From Streptococcus sp. oral taxon 431 (lineage in GTDB: Bacteria; Bacillota; Bacilli; Lactobacillales; Streptococcaceae), in assembly GCF_001553685.1 (NCBI RefSeq), contig NZ_CP014264.1, forward strand, positions 2,005,001 through 2,069,000: a stretch of DNA of 64,000 nucleotides, read 5' to 3'. Below the pieces are notes generated by a model. That model had not been told where the DNA came from and made no database searches. It was given only the letters and a program-made list of their open reading frames with translations. Made by a program: the position numbers and the translations under genes. Shown here one piece after another: positions 52,106 to 61,004 of the stretch (position 1 is its first letter; each line of letters opens with the position of its first letter).

Positions 52106-52879
52106 TTATTTCAATCGATAGGTTTTTCTGGGTTTCTTTTTAGGAACTCGTTTGAGTCCAACTTCTTCTACATACTCACCGTATTTTACAAGAAAGTTAT
52201 TGCTGACGATTGGACGACCGGGGTTGATAAGATTGACCAATTCGGTTCCTTCATAGACAGTGAATTCCTCCTCTAGCAGATAGAGAAAGGTCGGATTCCA
52301 GTCAAGACGCCCTTGGATTCGTTTAATAGACTCTTGGATAATGGCATAATGGTCAAAGGCGAAGGCTTGCTCCCCCAGCTCTAGCCCCTCTAAGAAGCAC
52401 TTGCCCGTCTGAAAATCAACATCAACAAAAACCACATCCTTGGCATCGTCTCCTGCTTGAACGAGATCAAGTGCACGGCTAGGTAGATACACCAAGTGGG
52501 CGATAGTAACCGTCCAGCCCCGCGGATCACGACCTGGGGTAGACACTGTCATCAACTGTTCGATTTTTTCCAAAGGAAGGTCAAGATTGACCTCCTCTCT
52601 CACTTCACGCTGACAAGCATGCCTTGCATCTTCGCTCTTATCCATAAAACCACCGACCAAAGCCAAACAGTTTTGATAAGGATGGGCCTTGCGACGAATT
52701 AGCAAGAGTTTGATTTTTCCTTCCACAAAGCAATAAGCTACCATATCCACCGTCACGCTCGGTTTTTCATACTGAGGAAGATCCTGTTTGCAGTACCAGT
52801 CTAAAAATTCCTTCTCAGTCGCATGAATCTCAAAATATTCTCTCTCTGTCATTCCAGCCGGGATTATCGTTTCAGTCAT
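52106..52879 (-). CDS. Nudix-domain protein, NrtR-like regulator of NAD metabolism
   Basis: 257 residues. Nudix domain about 40-180 with LVGGFMDKSED and REVREEVNLD: the catalytic REVREE core is intact but the final Gly is Asn, as in regulators that bind and may hydrolyse ADP-ribose. The C-terminal 80 residues fit the winged helix of NrtR (LYLLEEEFTVYEGTELVNLINPGRP..., last part Lys/Arg-rich). Third gene of nadR-pnuC-nudix, one base after pnuC. I infer it senses NAD breakdown products and controls this operon; a pure hydrolase is the alternative. Confidence 0.82.
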   Translation of the reverse strand: MTETIIPAGMTEREYFEIHATEKEFLDWYCKQDLPQYEKPSVTVDMVAYCFVEGKIKLLLIRRKAHPYQNCLALVGGFMDKSEDARHACQREVREEVNLDLPLEKIEQLMTVSTPGRDPRGWTVTIAHLVYLPSRALDLVQAGDDAKDVVFVDVDFQTGKCFLEGLELGEQAFAFDHYAIIQESIKRIQGRLDWNPTFLYLLEEEFTVYEGTELVNLINPGRPIVSNNFLVKYGEYVEEVGLKRVPKKKPRKTYRLK

Positions 52880-52880
52880 C

Positions 52881-53657
52881 TTATCCCTCCTTGACAGACT
52901 TAGTCCATTGGTACCAACCGACTAGACTATTGATGGTGTAGACCCAGTACATCCCTTGGATATGGATGTTTTCACCCCACCAGAGGTAGATACTAAAGAG
53001 ATTGGTTGCAATCCAGAAAATCCATTGCTCACGGTAAAGACGTGTCATCAAGAGCTGACCAACACCATTGGTCGCATCGGTAACACTGTCACGGAAAGGA
53101 CGAGCACTGCTGATACTTTGGTAGGCTAATCCCATGCCAATCCAGATGATCGCAGTCAAGGCCAAGTACTTGAGCCAATCAATCAGACCGAGTTTCTTAG
53201 CTTCAAAGTGAGACTCCTCTGGTTTTCCTTGCTCATTGATCCGATTAGACAACCAAGTATAGAGACCAATAGGCTGCATGACAAAGAAATAAACTGTTGT
53301 CAAAACTTCACCGTAGAAAGTAGCATTCATAGCTAGGACCAAATAGATTGCAGAGTTAATAGCACCAAAAAGGTAGTTACTAGCTCGACCTTCAGCAACC
53401 AAGATAACGCAGACAATCCCTGTCCAAGAAGCCAAGAGACCAATCCAGTCATGACTTTCTGTGTTTTGTGTAAACTCCAGAATAAGAGGAACACTTGATA
53501 AAGCAATCAAATAGAGCCACTGGAAAAGACTACGGCCCACAAAGAGGTCTTTCCAAAGCAAACGCATAACTCCTGCAAAACCAATTTTACGAGCTTCTGC
53601 GTGAACATTTTTAAAGTTTTCAATAAATCGTGTGATTTTTTCAGTTATTTTTTTCAT
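52881..53657 (-). CDS. pnuC: Nicotinamide riboside transporter PnuC
   Basis: 258 residues, PnuC/SWEET-like membrane protein with about seven helices. QPIGLYTWL and the C-terminal ATNLFSIYLWWGENIHIQGMYWV segment carry typical substrate-site aromatics. It imports nicotinamide riboside by facilitated diffusion, made one-way by phosphorylation by NadR. ATG at 53657 with AGGAGAAG; 9 bases after nadR. Confidence 0.95.
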   Translation of the reverse strand: MKKITEKITRFIENFKNVHAEARKIGFAGVMRLLWKDLFVGRSLFQWLYLIALSSVPLILEFTQNTESHDWIGLLASWTGIVCVILVAEGRASNYLFGAINSAIYLVLAMNATFYGEVLTTVYFFVMQPIGLYTWLSNRINEQGKPEESHFEAKKLGLIDWLKYLALTAIIWIGMGLAYQSISSARPFRDSVTDATNGVGQLLMTRLYREQWIFWIATNLFSIYLWWGENIHIQGMYWVYTINSLVGWYQWTKSVKEG

Positions 53658-53666
53658 TTTCTTCTC

Positions 53667-54725
53667 CTAATCTGCTTGGTAAATGGCATCAATAGCTACT
53701 TTTGCTGCTTCATAATTTCCTAGATAGTCATCAGCTAGATAAACATGAGGGATATTGGCTAGATATTGCTCCCTCATCATATCCAAATGCTGAGAAAAAC
53801 TGTGACGGATATGGTCTTCTGCCATGGTCATGTCGCGAAAACCATCATTGACATAAGAGCCAATAGGTTGCACAAAGAGGATTAAATCCCACTTTTCCTT
53901 GGCTAAGATGGAAACAAAGAGATTGTCAAAGGTCTCTCCGGACAAGTCCTCCTGCTCTTCGCTTTCCATGTAGTAATCGTAGTAGCCCTTGGTTACCAAA
54001 GAGTTTGTATCTGCAATGACTAGGCCTCGATTGGCATTGCTATCGATTAACTTGGAAGTTTGGTCATATTGGCCCAAAAGAAGGTAATAATAATCTTTTG
54101 GGGTAAGCTCATCATCTCGGACATTATTTTTTATCTGATACTCACGAGCATACTCCAGACTGACTGGCGCATCATAAAAGCGAGCTAAATCCTTGGCTAG
54201 AGTTGTTTTCCCATTACTCGCACTTCCCATAATCAACACTTTTTTCGTAAACTGACGGCGGAAAGGTTGAGCGATATATTTCCAATATTTGCTTGGATTT
54301 TCTCGAATCATGGTAGCCGAAATTCCAAATTTTCTTTCTTGTAGAACAGTCTCGAAACCACGTTCCGACAATTCTTGTTGGTATTCGGACTCTCCTACAA
54401 AAAAGATGAGCTCCTGACCAGTCTGGTCATAGGAAATGGCCTGCAACATCTGATCCAACCACTCCTGCCAGCCCATTGGATAGCGAGGGATATTAGTTTC
54501 GTCAAGTTTACAAACAGAGGTCAACTCATCATCTCGAAATGCTTCACGAATATAGCGAAACCTCTTTTGTAGTGCAAGTCCAACCTGTTCACCACGATCT
54601 CCCTTATAACCTGAAACTACCACCCATACAGCATCACATTGACGTTTTGCTCTTTGGATTAAATCAATATGTCCCTGATGCAAGGGAGCAAAGGTTCCAA
54701 AAACCACTGCTATCTGTTTTTTCAT
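53667..54725 (-). CDS. nadR: Bifunctional NadR: NMN adenylyltransferase / ribosylnicotinamide kinase
   Basis: 352 residues. N-terminal nucleotidyltransferase (about 1-160) with VFGTFAPLHQGHIDLI; C-terminal kinase (about 165-350) with P-loop GSASNGKTTLAKDLA. There is no N-terminal helix-turn-helix, so unlike E. coli NadR it is enzymatic only, consistent with a separate regulator in the operon. It turns nicotinamide riboside into NMN and then NAD. Confidence 0.94.
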   Translation of the reverse strand: MKKQIAVVFGTFAPLHQGHIDLIQRAKRQCDAVWVVVSGYKGDRGEQVGLALQKRFRYIREAFRDDELTSVCKLDETNIPRYPMGWQEWLDQMLQAISYDQTGQELIFFVGESEYQQELSERGFETVLQERKFGISATMIRENPSKYWKYIAQPFRRQFTKKVLIMGSASNGKTTLAKDLARFYDAPVSLEYAREYQIKNNVRDDELTPKDYYYLLLGQYDQTSKLIDSNANRGLVIADTNSLVTKGYYDYYMESEEQEDLSGETFDNLFVSILAKEKWDLILFVQPIGSYVNDGFRDMTMAEDHIRHSFSQHLDMMREQYLANIPHVYLADDYLGNYEAAKVAIDAIYQAD

Positions 54726-54761
54726 GTCTTTTTAACCTTTTTATAACTTTTTATATTTTAT

Positions 54762-54790
54762 ATCATACTCTATCTTGTTCTGTTTGTCAA
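54762..54790 (-). promoter_or_regulatory. NAD-salvage operon promoter
   Basis: On minus: TTGACA (54785-54790), 17-bp spacer, TATGAT (54762-54767). The short leader up to nadR is A/T-rich with TATAAA repeated three times, a possible but unproved operator for the Nudix regulator. Confidence 0.75.
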
Positions 54791-54932
54791 GACTTTTTTA
54801 TTATTTTTTATAAAAACATTTCTTAATTATAAGATTTTTTCTTGATATACAAAACTTGATCAGTAGAAATTCGTTTTTGAACTCCTTAAACTAAATGTAC
54901 AATTCAAATGCTTATTTGAGTAACAACTTTCC

Positions 54933-54966
54933 AAAAAAAGAGGCTGAAACAATCTGTTCCAACCTC
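54933..54966 (-). terminator. Terminator after clpC
   Basis: GAGGTTGGAACA / TGTTTCAGCCTC (12-bp stem with two G-U pairs), loop GATT, then TTTTTTT on minus. Confidence 0.85.
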
Positions 54967-54972
54967 ACATTT

Positions 54973-57405
54973 TTAAACAATCTCAAATTTTAATTGACCA
55001 GCTTTGACACCAATCTTCAGAGTCTTGCCAGCTTCCAATTCACCTTTAAGGAGAAGCTCTGCAAGTTTGTCTTCCACTTCCGTTTGTAGGGTTCTACGAA
55101 GTGGACGAGCCCCCATCTCTGGATCATAGCCTTGCTGAGCTAGAAGTTTAAGGGCAGATGCTTGGAGTTTCAAGTCAATTCCTTTTTCTGCAAGACTAGC
55201 AATCAATGGTTTGACCATAATCTTAACTACTTCTTGCATATCTTGACTTGACAAGCTATGGAAGACTACCTTCTCATCAATACGATTGATAAACTCTGGA
55301 CGATAAGCCTTTTTCAACTCCTCAAACATACGTTTTTCCATATTTTCTTGGTCAAAGCGAATGTCCTTAGCTCCAAAACCAACTGTCTTGTCATCACGAA
55401 GCGCTGTCGCACCAAGGTTTGAAGTCATGATGATAATGGTATTGGAGAAGTCAACCTTACGACCTTTACTATCTGTCAAGACACCATCATCCAAGACTTG
55501 CAAGAGCACGTTAAAGATGTCTGGGTGAGCCTTTTCTACCTCGTCAAAGAGCAAGACTGAGTATGGTTTGTTGCGAACCTTCTCAGTCAACTCCCCGCCT
55601 TCTTCATAACCTACATAACCTGGAGGAGCTCCATTGAGACGACTGGCTGCAAATTTCTCCATATATTCACTCATGTCAAAGCGGATAAGAGCAGACTCAT
55701 CATCAAAGAGAACTTCCGCCAAGGCCTTGGCCAATTCTGTCTTACCAACACCTGTTGATCCTAGGAACATAAAGGAGCCAATTGGACGTTTGTTATTGCG
55801 AATACCCGATTGATTTCGGCGAATGGCACGACTGATACTAGATACAGCTTGTTCCTGTCCGATAACACGTTTATGCAGTTCAGCTTCAAGATTGAGATAC
55901 TTCTTGGCATCTGTTTGGGTCAATTTTTGAACTGGAATACCTGACAAGCGACTCAAGGTGGTCAAAATATCTGATTCTGTCACCAAATCTTTATAAACAG
56001 GTACTTCCTGTTCTTTTGCAATGAGTTGAGCAGCTTGCTTCCATTTACCATCCATCAAGGCCTTATCAGCTGGTGTTAAACCTGACTCATCTTGTTTAGC
56101 GTGTTTCGATTTATTTTGCACTGTTGCTGCCGTTTCATCCAAAAGATCGATTGCTGAGTCTGGCAAATGACGACTCGTCAAATAACGATGTGCCATTTTG
56201 ACAGCTGTTTCGACTGCATCGTCTGTAATTTGGACATGGTGGTGCTTCTCATAAGTTGCTTTCAAGCCCTGCAAAATAGCCATACTATCTGCTAAACTTG
56301 GCTCCTCAATCATCACTTTAGCAAAACGACGAGAAAGGGCTGCGTCTTTTTCGATGTGCTTTTGATACTCTTCCTGAGTGGTCGCACCGACAGTTCTCAG
56401 AGTTCCACGTGCCAAGGCAGGTTTTAGGATATTGGCCGCATCCAAGGTCGAATCAATCCCACTTCCTGAACCCATAATGGTATGCAGCTCATCGATAAAG
56501 AGGATGACCTTTCCATCTTCCTCAATATCTTTGATGATATTGTTCATACGTTCTTCAAAATCACCACGGAAACGAGTTCCCGCAACCACATTCATCAAAT
56601 CAAGCTCTAGAACTCGCATCTTTGCCATTTCATTTGGCACATCTCCATTGGCAATACGTTGTGCAAGACCAAGTGCCAAAGCTGTTTTACCCACACCCGC
56701 ATCTCCAACTAGGACCGGATTATTTTTGGTCTTACGACTCAGAATTTGAATCATACGAGAGATTTCTTGGTCACGCCCGATGACTGGTTCCAATTTACCT
56801 GAGCGAGCTTGCTCCGTAAGGTCATGCGTATAATCTTCCAAACCTCCACTTGGGGTCTGTGGCATGCCCATCATATTAGCCATAGAATTTTGCTTGTCCG
56901 CTACCGTACGATGGCGTTGACGAAGGGCCTTCAAATCATCTCTAGTCCAACCAGCACGCGCTTCAAGACTACGACGAAGTCCAGCAATCTTGACCTGATC
57001 CTTCTGATCTTCGTAAGAAAATCCCGCTTTTTCTAGAATGCGAGTAGCTAAGGCATTGCCATCATGTAAGATAGCATAAAGCACGTGCTCTGTTCCTAAA
57101 ACCTTGGCATGAACGACAGAAGCAACGTGCTCTGCTTCCAACAACAATACCTTCAAACGGTGTGAAAAAGGCAACTCCTGATAATTTTCCTTATCGCTAT
57201 ACTTTGTTTCAGTCAGCTCTACAGCAACTTCCTCCAGACGATCAATCTCATATGGAAATTCGTTTAAAGTTGCCCCAGCTACACTGTAACTATGATTGGC
57301 CATAGCAATCAATAGGTGCCAAGACTCTAGGTATTCTGCTCCAAAATGACTTGCGACCAGAAAGGCACTGTCTATACATTCTGTCAATGCTTTTGAATAT
57401 TTCAT
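54973..57405 (-). CDS. clpC: ATP-dependent Clp protease ATPase subunit ClpC
   Basis: 810 residues, as in pneumococcus. N-terminal Clp_N repeats (about 1-145), first AAA+ with GDAGVGKT and ILFIDELHT, a middle coiled coil (about 400-460), second AAA+ with GSTGVGKTE (Ser where most have Pro) and [10 protein letters not shown], and the ClpP-binding VGF in KTVGFGAKD. With adaptors it unfolds proteins for ClpP. It is 6 bases after ctsR and under CtsR control. Confidence 0.97.
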   Translation of the reverse strand: MKYSKALTECIDSAFLVASHFGAEYLESWHLLIAMANHSYSVAGATLNEFPYEIDRLEEVAVELTETKYSDKENYQELPFSHRLKVLLLEAEHVASVVHAKVLGTEHVLYAILHDGNALATRILEKAGFSYEDQKDQVKIAGLRRSLEARAGWTRDDLKALRQRHRTVADKQNSMANMMGMPQTPSGGLEDYTHDLTEQARSGKLEPVIGRDQEISRMIQILSRKTKNNPVLVGDAGVGKTALALGLAQRIANGDVPNEMAKMRVLELDLMNVVAGTRFRGDFEERMNNIIKDIEEDGKVILFIDELHTIMGSGSGIDSTLDAANILKPALARGTLRTVGATTQEEYQKHIEKDAALSRRFAKVMIEEPSLADSMAILQGLKATYEKHHHVQITDDAVETAVKMAHRYLTSRHLPDSAIDLLDETAATVQNKSKHAKQDESGLTPADKALMDGKWKQAAQLIAKEQEVPVYKDLVTESDILTTLSRLSGIPVQKLTQTDAKKYLNLEAELHKRVIGQEQAVSSISRAIRRNQSGIRNNKRPIGSFMFLGSTGVGKTELAKALAEVLFDDESALIRFDMSEYMEKFAASRLNGAPPGYVGYEEGGELTEKVRNKPYSVLLFDEVEKAHPDIFNVLLQVLDDGVLTDSKGRKVDFSNTIIIMTSNLGATALRDDKTVGFGAKDIRFDQENMEKRMFEELKKAYRPEFINRIDEKVVFHSLSSQDMQEVVKIMVKPLIASLAEKGIDLKLQASALKLLAQQGYDPEMGARPLRRTLQTEVEDKLAELLLKGELEAGKTLKIGVKAGQLKFEIV

Positions 57406-57411
57406 TTAGTT

Positions 57412-57870
57412 CTATTTTCCTTTTCTATCTACCTCTTGTAATAACTGTCGGAGCATATTGGCACGGATAAGATTGGCATCCTCACCTAGAACTCGGTCTG
57501 TCGCCATTGCTAGTAATAGATTCATCTCCTGACGAGTCACTAAATCCTGTTCAAACAAGAGTCTTAAAACATCTTCAAAGATAACTAGGCTGACTTCTTC
57601 GCCCACCGAATACAGTAAATCGCGGAGCATTTCATGGTGGTTTGAGAATTCAATCCGTCCTATTCGAATGTAGCCACCACCACCACGCTTACTTTCAACC
57701 AAGTATCCCCTGCTTTCTGTAAAACGAGTCTTAATCACATAGTTAATCTGACTAGGAACAACCTGGAAAGTATCTGCCAACTGACTCCGTTGCAACTCCA
57801 CAATACCAGATTGATCTAAAATTGCCTTGATGTAGGCCTCAATATGATCTGATGTATTTTTAAGTCTCAT
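57412..57870 (-). CDS. ctsR: Heat-shock repressor CtsR
   Basis: 152 residues. Winged helix with QRSQLADTFQVVPSQINYVI and the Gly-rich RGGGGYIRIG wing that contacts DNA and senses heat. ATG at 57870 with GAGAGGTGG upstream; the longer frame runs through the promoter and is rejected. It represses its own operon and other clp/hsp genes via the CtsR box just upstream. Confidence 0.97.
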   Translation of the reverse strand: MRLKNTSDHIEAYIKAILDQSGIVELQRSQLADTFQVVPSQINYVIKTRFTESRGYLVESKRGGGGYIRIGRIEFSNHHEMLRDLLYSVGEEVSLVIFEDVLRLLFEQDLVTRQEMNLLLAMATDRVLGEDANLIRANMLRQLLQEVDRKGK

Positions 57871-57893
57871 AACAAACCCACCTCTCTTTAAAC

Positions 57894-57946
57894 CTTGACT
57901 ATCTTTGACTATACTATCATTTAACACTCTATAAGTCAAATTTTTA
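57894..57946 (-). promoter_or_regulatory. ctsR-clpC promoter region with CtsR box
   Basis: On minus, AGTCAAAGATAGTCAAG (57894-57910) is the heptad repeat RGTCAAA-NAN-RGTCAAA with a last-base mismatch. It overlaps the -10 region (TATAGT/GATAGT); TTGACT upstream can serve as -35, though spacing is ambiguous. Confidence 0.8.
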
Positions 57947-58035
57947 GGGCTCAGCCCTTGAAAATACTGACTTTCTTTAAAAACATTTAGGCATTAAATC
58001 GCCTTAGTTTTTCTTGAAAGTCCCTAAAAAAGTCC

Positions 58036-58060
58036 ACAAAAAAGAGCCCTAAAAAGGGCG
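58036..58060 (-). terminator. Small terminator near the island edge (minus)
   Basis: GCCCT-tttt-AGGGC then TCTTTTTT on minus (stem 58046-58050 with 58055-58059). No gene directly upstream; it may guard ctsR from island read-through. Confidence 0.5.
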
Positions 58061-58092
58061 TATATATTGACGAGTTCAGCAGGCAAGAAACT

Positions 58093-58117
58093 AGCACGGT
58101 CAAACGTGCTTTTTTTA
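58093..58117 (+). terminator. Small terminator near the island edge (plus)
   Basis: AGCACG-gtcaaa-CGTGCT followed by seven T's on plus. No coding gene ends here; a short plus-strand RNA or a remnant may precede it. Confidence 0.55.
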
Positions 58118-58167
58118 TTACCTGATACCATTATACCATACTATCAGCAACCTATATATTTGAAAAT

Positions 58168-58198
58168 CTAAAAACCCTTAGATTCATTTCTAAGGGCT
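58168..58198 (-). terminator. Terminator after the last island gene
   Basis: Stem CCCTTAGA / TCTAAGGG (8 bp, loop 6), then TTTTTAG on minus. It lies about 85 bases after the ArpU-like stop. The gene-less stretch 57871-58282 otherwise holds the CtsR box, the two small terminators, the AGGGCTCAGCCCT palindrome (near 57957) and no gene I recognise. Confidence 0.7.
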
Positions 58199-58282
58199 TC
58201 TAGTTTATCCATAGTGTTTTAGTTGTCCAGTATGAAACAGAACAAAATAGGGGGCAAACATGAAGCCTTTGCCTACAATTGT

Positions 58283-58687
58283 CTACTTATACGCTTCTAA
58301 CTCTCCGTTCTGGTGGATTTTCGCAAAGTTTAAGACAGCTATCTGTTTGTATCTGTGATAATTAGTGGATTTTGTCCCAGCAATTTCTAAACATTCACTT
58401 ACTGTTTTCTTCCTCATGTAACAATAATGAATGATAAAACACTTTCTAGCACGTTCGTTCTCTATCTTATTGATATCATGGGCAAATGTTTCTAGACTTT
58501 CTCTAATTGCTTTTTCATGCTTACTAGTCAAATTCCACTGATCAGGTAAGACAAGTTTCCAAGCCTCTTCATCTATTGTAACTTGGTTTTCACTCCCTGC
58601 CATCCTCTGGAATCTTAGAAAGTTAGTCATCCGCTTTCTGACGTTCATCATCGTTTTAAACTTATCCAGCTCCATTTTCAACGACAA
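58283..58687 (-). CDS. ArpU-like phage transcriptional regulator
   Basis: 134 residues, helical, with a sigma-like tail: RKCFIIHYCYMRKKTVSECLEIAGTKSTNYHRYKQIAVLNFA. It resembles ArpU/RinA-type late regulators of Gram-positive phages and satellites, which switch on packaging or lysis genes. It is the last gene of the island, following the MuF-like gene by 24 bases. Confidence 0.7.
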   Translation of the reverse strand: MSLKMELDKFKTMMNVRKRMTNFLRFQRMAGSENQVTIDEEAWKLVLPDQWNLTSKHEKAIRESLETFAHDINKIENERARKCFIIHYCYMRKKTVSECLEIAGTKSTNYHRYKQIAVLNFAKIHQNGELEAYK

Positions 58688-58711
58688 CCTTTCTACTCCT
58701 ATAACTCATGC

Positions 58712-59530
58712 CTATCTTAATCTTCTTCTAGGATTCCCAAACTTTGCAATCCTTTCATCTCGTTTTCTTTTACGTTCCTCAGCGGACTCTATACCTATCT
58801 GTTTCCGACGTTCCACTTCTTCTTGATTGATATTACTCCATTTTCTGGTATGTACATTCTGCCGTCTACCATCTTGCGGATAATATTCAACGGTACACCT
58901 ACAATTACTATGACGTCTATAAATATCATGAGGAACGGAAGGATATTTATAACTGCCTTCCAATTCTTGACACCACTTACAACACTTTCCAGCTGTTCGC
59001 CTAGTAATTTTAGGGCTAAGTCCTGCTTTATACTGAAATACCACATTTTTTTGAATCGTATCATCTACAATACTTTGCGTAAAATTAACAATTGTTTCAC
59101 CCACCAACCATTTTACAGCTTCAAAATCATCTTCACTAGCTAAACGATTTACTAAGCCGTCAATCCTAGCTTGGTTCAACTCAGGAACTTGAGAAGGAAT
59201 GCGAAGGTTAGCCCTAAAGTTTAAATCTTCTTGAACTTTTTCAGTATATTCGCTTACAAGGTCATAGTTTCGATCTAAAACATCTTCTAGCAATCGTTTA
59301 GCAATATTATAGTACATCTTACCATCTGGTAGGCTTTCATTACTTAAGTAAGCTCCTAAAACTTTTGAGAGTATTTCACCAACTTCTATTGCATATTGAT
59401 TGGCATCCAGATAATTAGCTTTATTATCTTCTAGCTTATCTAGTAACTCTTCCAGAATCTCACTATCAAGTCTAGCTTTGTCAAATTCTGCCTTGATTTT
59501 CTGGAGTAGACTTGGGAATATATCTCCCAT
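58712..59530 (-). CDS. Phage minor head (MuF-like) protein
   Basis: 272 residues. A helical N-terminus (about 1-160) and a MuF-type Cys/His cluster: RTAGKCCKWCQELEGSYKYP and DIYRRHSNCRCTVEYYP (about 180-225), then a basic tail. MuF proteins are minor head components, sometimes fused to toxins or enzymes; none is visible here. It stands alone without portal or capsid genes, which fits a satellite borrowing helper-phage heads or a decayed prophage. It starts at the stop of the preceding gene (TAATG). Confidence 0.72.
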   Translation of the reverse strand: MGDIFPSLLQKIKAEFDKARLDSEILEELLDKLEDNKANYLDANQYAIEVGEILSKVLGAYLSNESLPDGKMYYNIAKRLLEDVLDRNYDLVSEYTEKVQEDLNFRANLRIPSQVPELNQARIDGLVNRLASEDDFEAVKWLVGETIVNFTQSIVDDTIQKNVVFQYKAGLSPKITRRTAGKCCKWCQELEGSYKYPSVPHDIYRRHSNCRCTVEYYPQDGRRQNVHTRKWSNINQEEVERRKQIGIESAEERKRKRDERIAKFGNPRRRLR

Positions 59531-59784
59531 TACTTTTCACCTCCTTCCAGTAAACTGCCTTTTTCATTTTGGCGCTCTTTCTGCCGCCTATAGTATCGTT
59601 TCTTTTGGGTCAATATCTTGTCTTTTTTCTTTTGGTAACGCTCTGCGTCTTTCTTTTTATTACATACCTTACAAACTTTTGAGAAACCTTTCTTGTCTGA
59701 ATGCTTTCTATAAAAGTTTTCACTAGATAATTCTTTGATATCATGACACTTGGAGCATTTTCTAGTTAAAGTGGTTTCATTCAA
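59530..59784 (-). CDS. Small zinc-ribbon (HNH-like) phage protein
   Basis: 84 residues, TTG start at 59784 with AAAGGAG upstream (no ATG in frame). Two CxxC pairs, CSKC and CKVC, flank NFYRKHSDKKGFSKV, followed by a very basic tail. This resembles the front half of phage HNH-type zinc proteins, but no HNH core follows, so I do not assign nuclease activity. Confidence 0.6.
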   Translation of the reverse strand: MNETTLTRKCSKCHDIKELSSENFYRKHSDKKGFSKVCKVCNKKKDAERYQKKKDKILTQKKRYYRRQKERQNEKGSLLEGGEK

Positions 59785-59785
59785 T

Positions 59786-59933
59786 CCTATTTACTCCTTT
59801 TTTTTCTTTCTCGCTCGCGAGAAAATACGTACAGTGATGGCGTGAAGTCCGGGAGCACCGAGGGGGAGGGGGGTAGCCCCCCTACTCTCAGCTGTGAGTT
59901 TCTTATACATTTATATTTCTATTGAAGATTTTA
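59786..59933. other. GC-rich, palindrome-dense patch inside the AT-rich island
   Basis: No gene. It contains a TTTCTCGC/GCGAGAAA palindrome (about 59805-59822), a GC-rich block, and a GGGGGG-ta-GCCCCCC-like hairpin (about 59871-59883). Base composition is strikingly unlike the surroundings. Could be a structured RNA, terminator cluster or packaging/recombination site. Confidence 0.4.
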
Positions 59934-60374
59934 TTATTTTTTATTGTAGTTTAAAATCAATTTATACGCTTCAAACTCCTTGAAGCAATTCATTGCATCA
60001 CGAAGATTGTCGCCTTTGATTTCGTAGGAATAAAAATTAAATCCTGTAGTGCCTTTAGTGGTAAAGTTTGTTTGTAAGTCACGGATTTCATCCTCAATAC
60101 TTTGCGTCTGTTCTTTAGAAATATAATTCTTATTTTCAATGCTACTAAGACGATTTTTGTACATTTCTCGTTTTTTATTTAATACGGAAATCTTTTCTTC
60201 AATTTTGGTGTAAGATTCAGCATCCAGGGTGGCTTCAGCAGCAGCCAATTCTTCATACTGTGAACTAATTTCAGATTCGATTATTGGTAAATGATCACTG
60301 ATTTCAGCTAATTCTTTCGCTTGTTTGTTCCGTACTTCTTCTAGTTTCTTTTTATTTTTTTCAATTACATTCAT
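59934..60374 (-). CDS. Coiled-coil protein of unknown function
   Basis: 146 residues, start at ATG 60374 (TTGGAGAAG before it) in preference to an upstream TTG. Nearly all charged helix: heptads in KKKLEEVRNKQAKELAEI, YTKIEEKISVLNKKREMYK and EDEIRDLQTNF. Short hydrophobic C-terminus (EFEAYKLILNYNKK). Not recognised. It is separated from vapE by the candidate origin. Confidence 0.6.
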   Translation of the reverse strand: MNVIEKNKKKLEEVRNKQAKELAEISDHLPIIESEISSQYEELAAAEATLDAESYTKIEEKISVLNKKREMYKNRLSSIENKNYISKEQTQSIEDEIRDLQTNFTTKGTTGFNFYSYEIKGDNLRDAMNCFKEFEAYKLILNYNKK

Positions 60375-60689
60375 TTTCTTCTCCAATTCTTTGTTAAATA
60401 TTTTTTGTATACGTCGTTAATTTTATCTGTTTATCTGTATCATTTCTTATCCTTGGTTTTTCTAACATTTTTACCTCATTTCACAACTGTTATATTTAAC
60501 ATATCTTCTATTCTGTTAAATTCAAAGGATTCCCTCAATCCCTTTTGTATCAAGGGGATAGGTCTATTTTGCGTTTTTTAATTTACATTTTTTTAATGTG
60601 TTAAATTAGAAGAGTATTTAAGCATAAATTTTTGCTAATTTATGACATGATTGTCAATTCTGTTTAACTATCATACTCACAATTTCAAA

Positions 60690-61004
60690 AAAAGTAGTCA
60701 TTTTTGGGTATCTAGTGACTACCACCTCCGCCTTACAGTCCCAAGGGTTGACAAAAAGCGTAGTCAGGTAGTCACCTTGCTCACAAAAAAATAATAATAA
60801 ACACCTTAGCTCTATTTACTCTATATACTTTATAAATAATCTAAAATAACTACTTTTTAATATAAAAGTCAATCATATCAAGGATTTAGGGGGTAGTCAG
60901 TAAAACATTAAAAACTACCCTTGTTTTTAAATCTTTTTGTTTAAAGGTTCTAGCCACTCTCTTAAAGGTAGTCATTTTTTATGTTAGTGACTACCCTAAC
61001 TACC
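60690..61004. other. Candidate replication origin: GTAGTCA iterons around an AT-rich core
   Basis: GTAGTCA occurs at 60694, 60760, 60768, 60893 and 60968, and its complement TGACTAC at 60716 and 60988. Two inverted pairs with similar spacers (60694-60722 and 60968-60994) frame the region, a tandem pair lies at 60760-60774, and the centre (about 60785-60890) is very AT-rich. It abuts the vapE stop, itself inside a GTAGT unit. SaPI-type islands have their origins in this form next to rep. The rest of 60375-60690 is AT-rich with no gene recognised. Confidence 0.65.
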
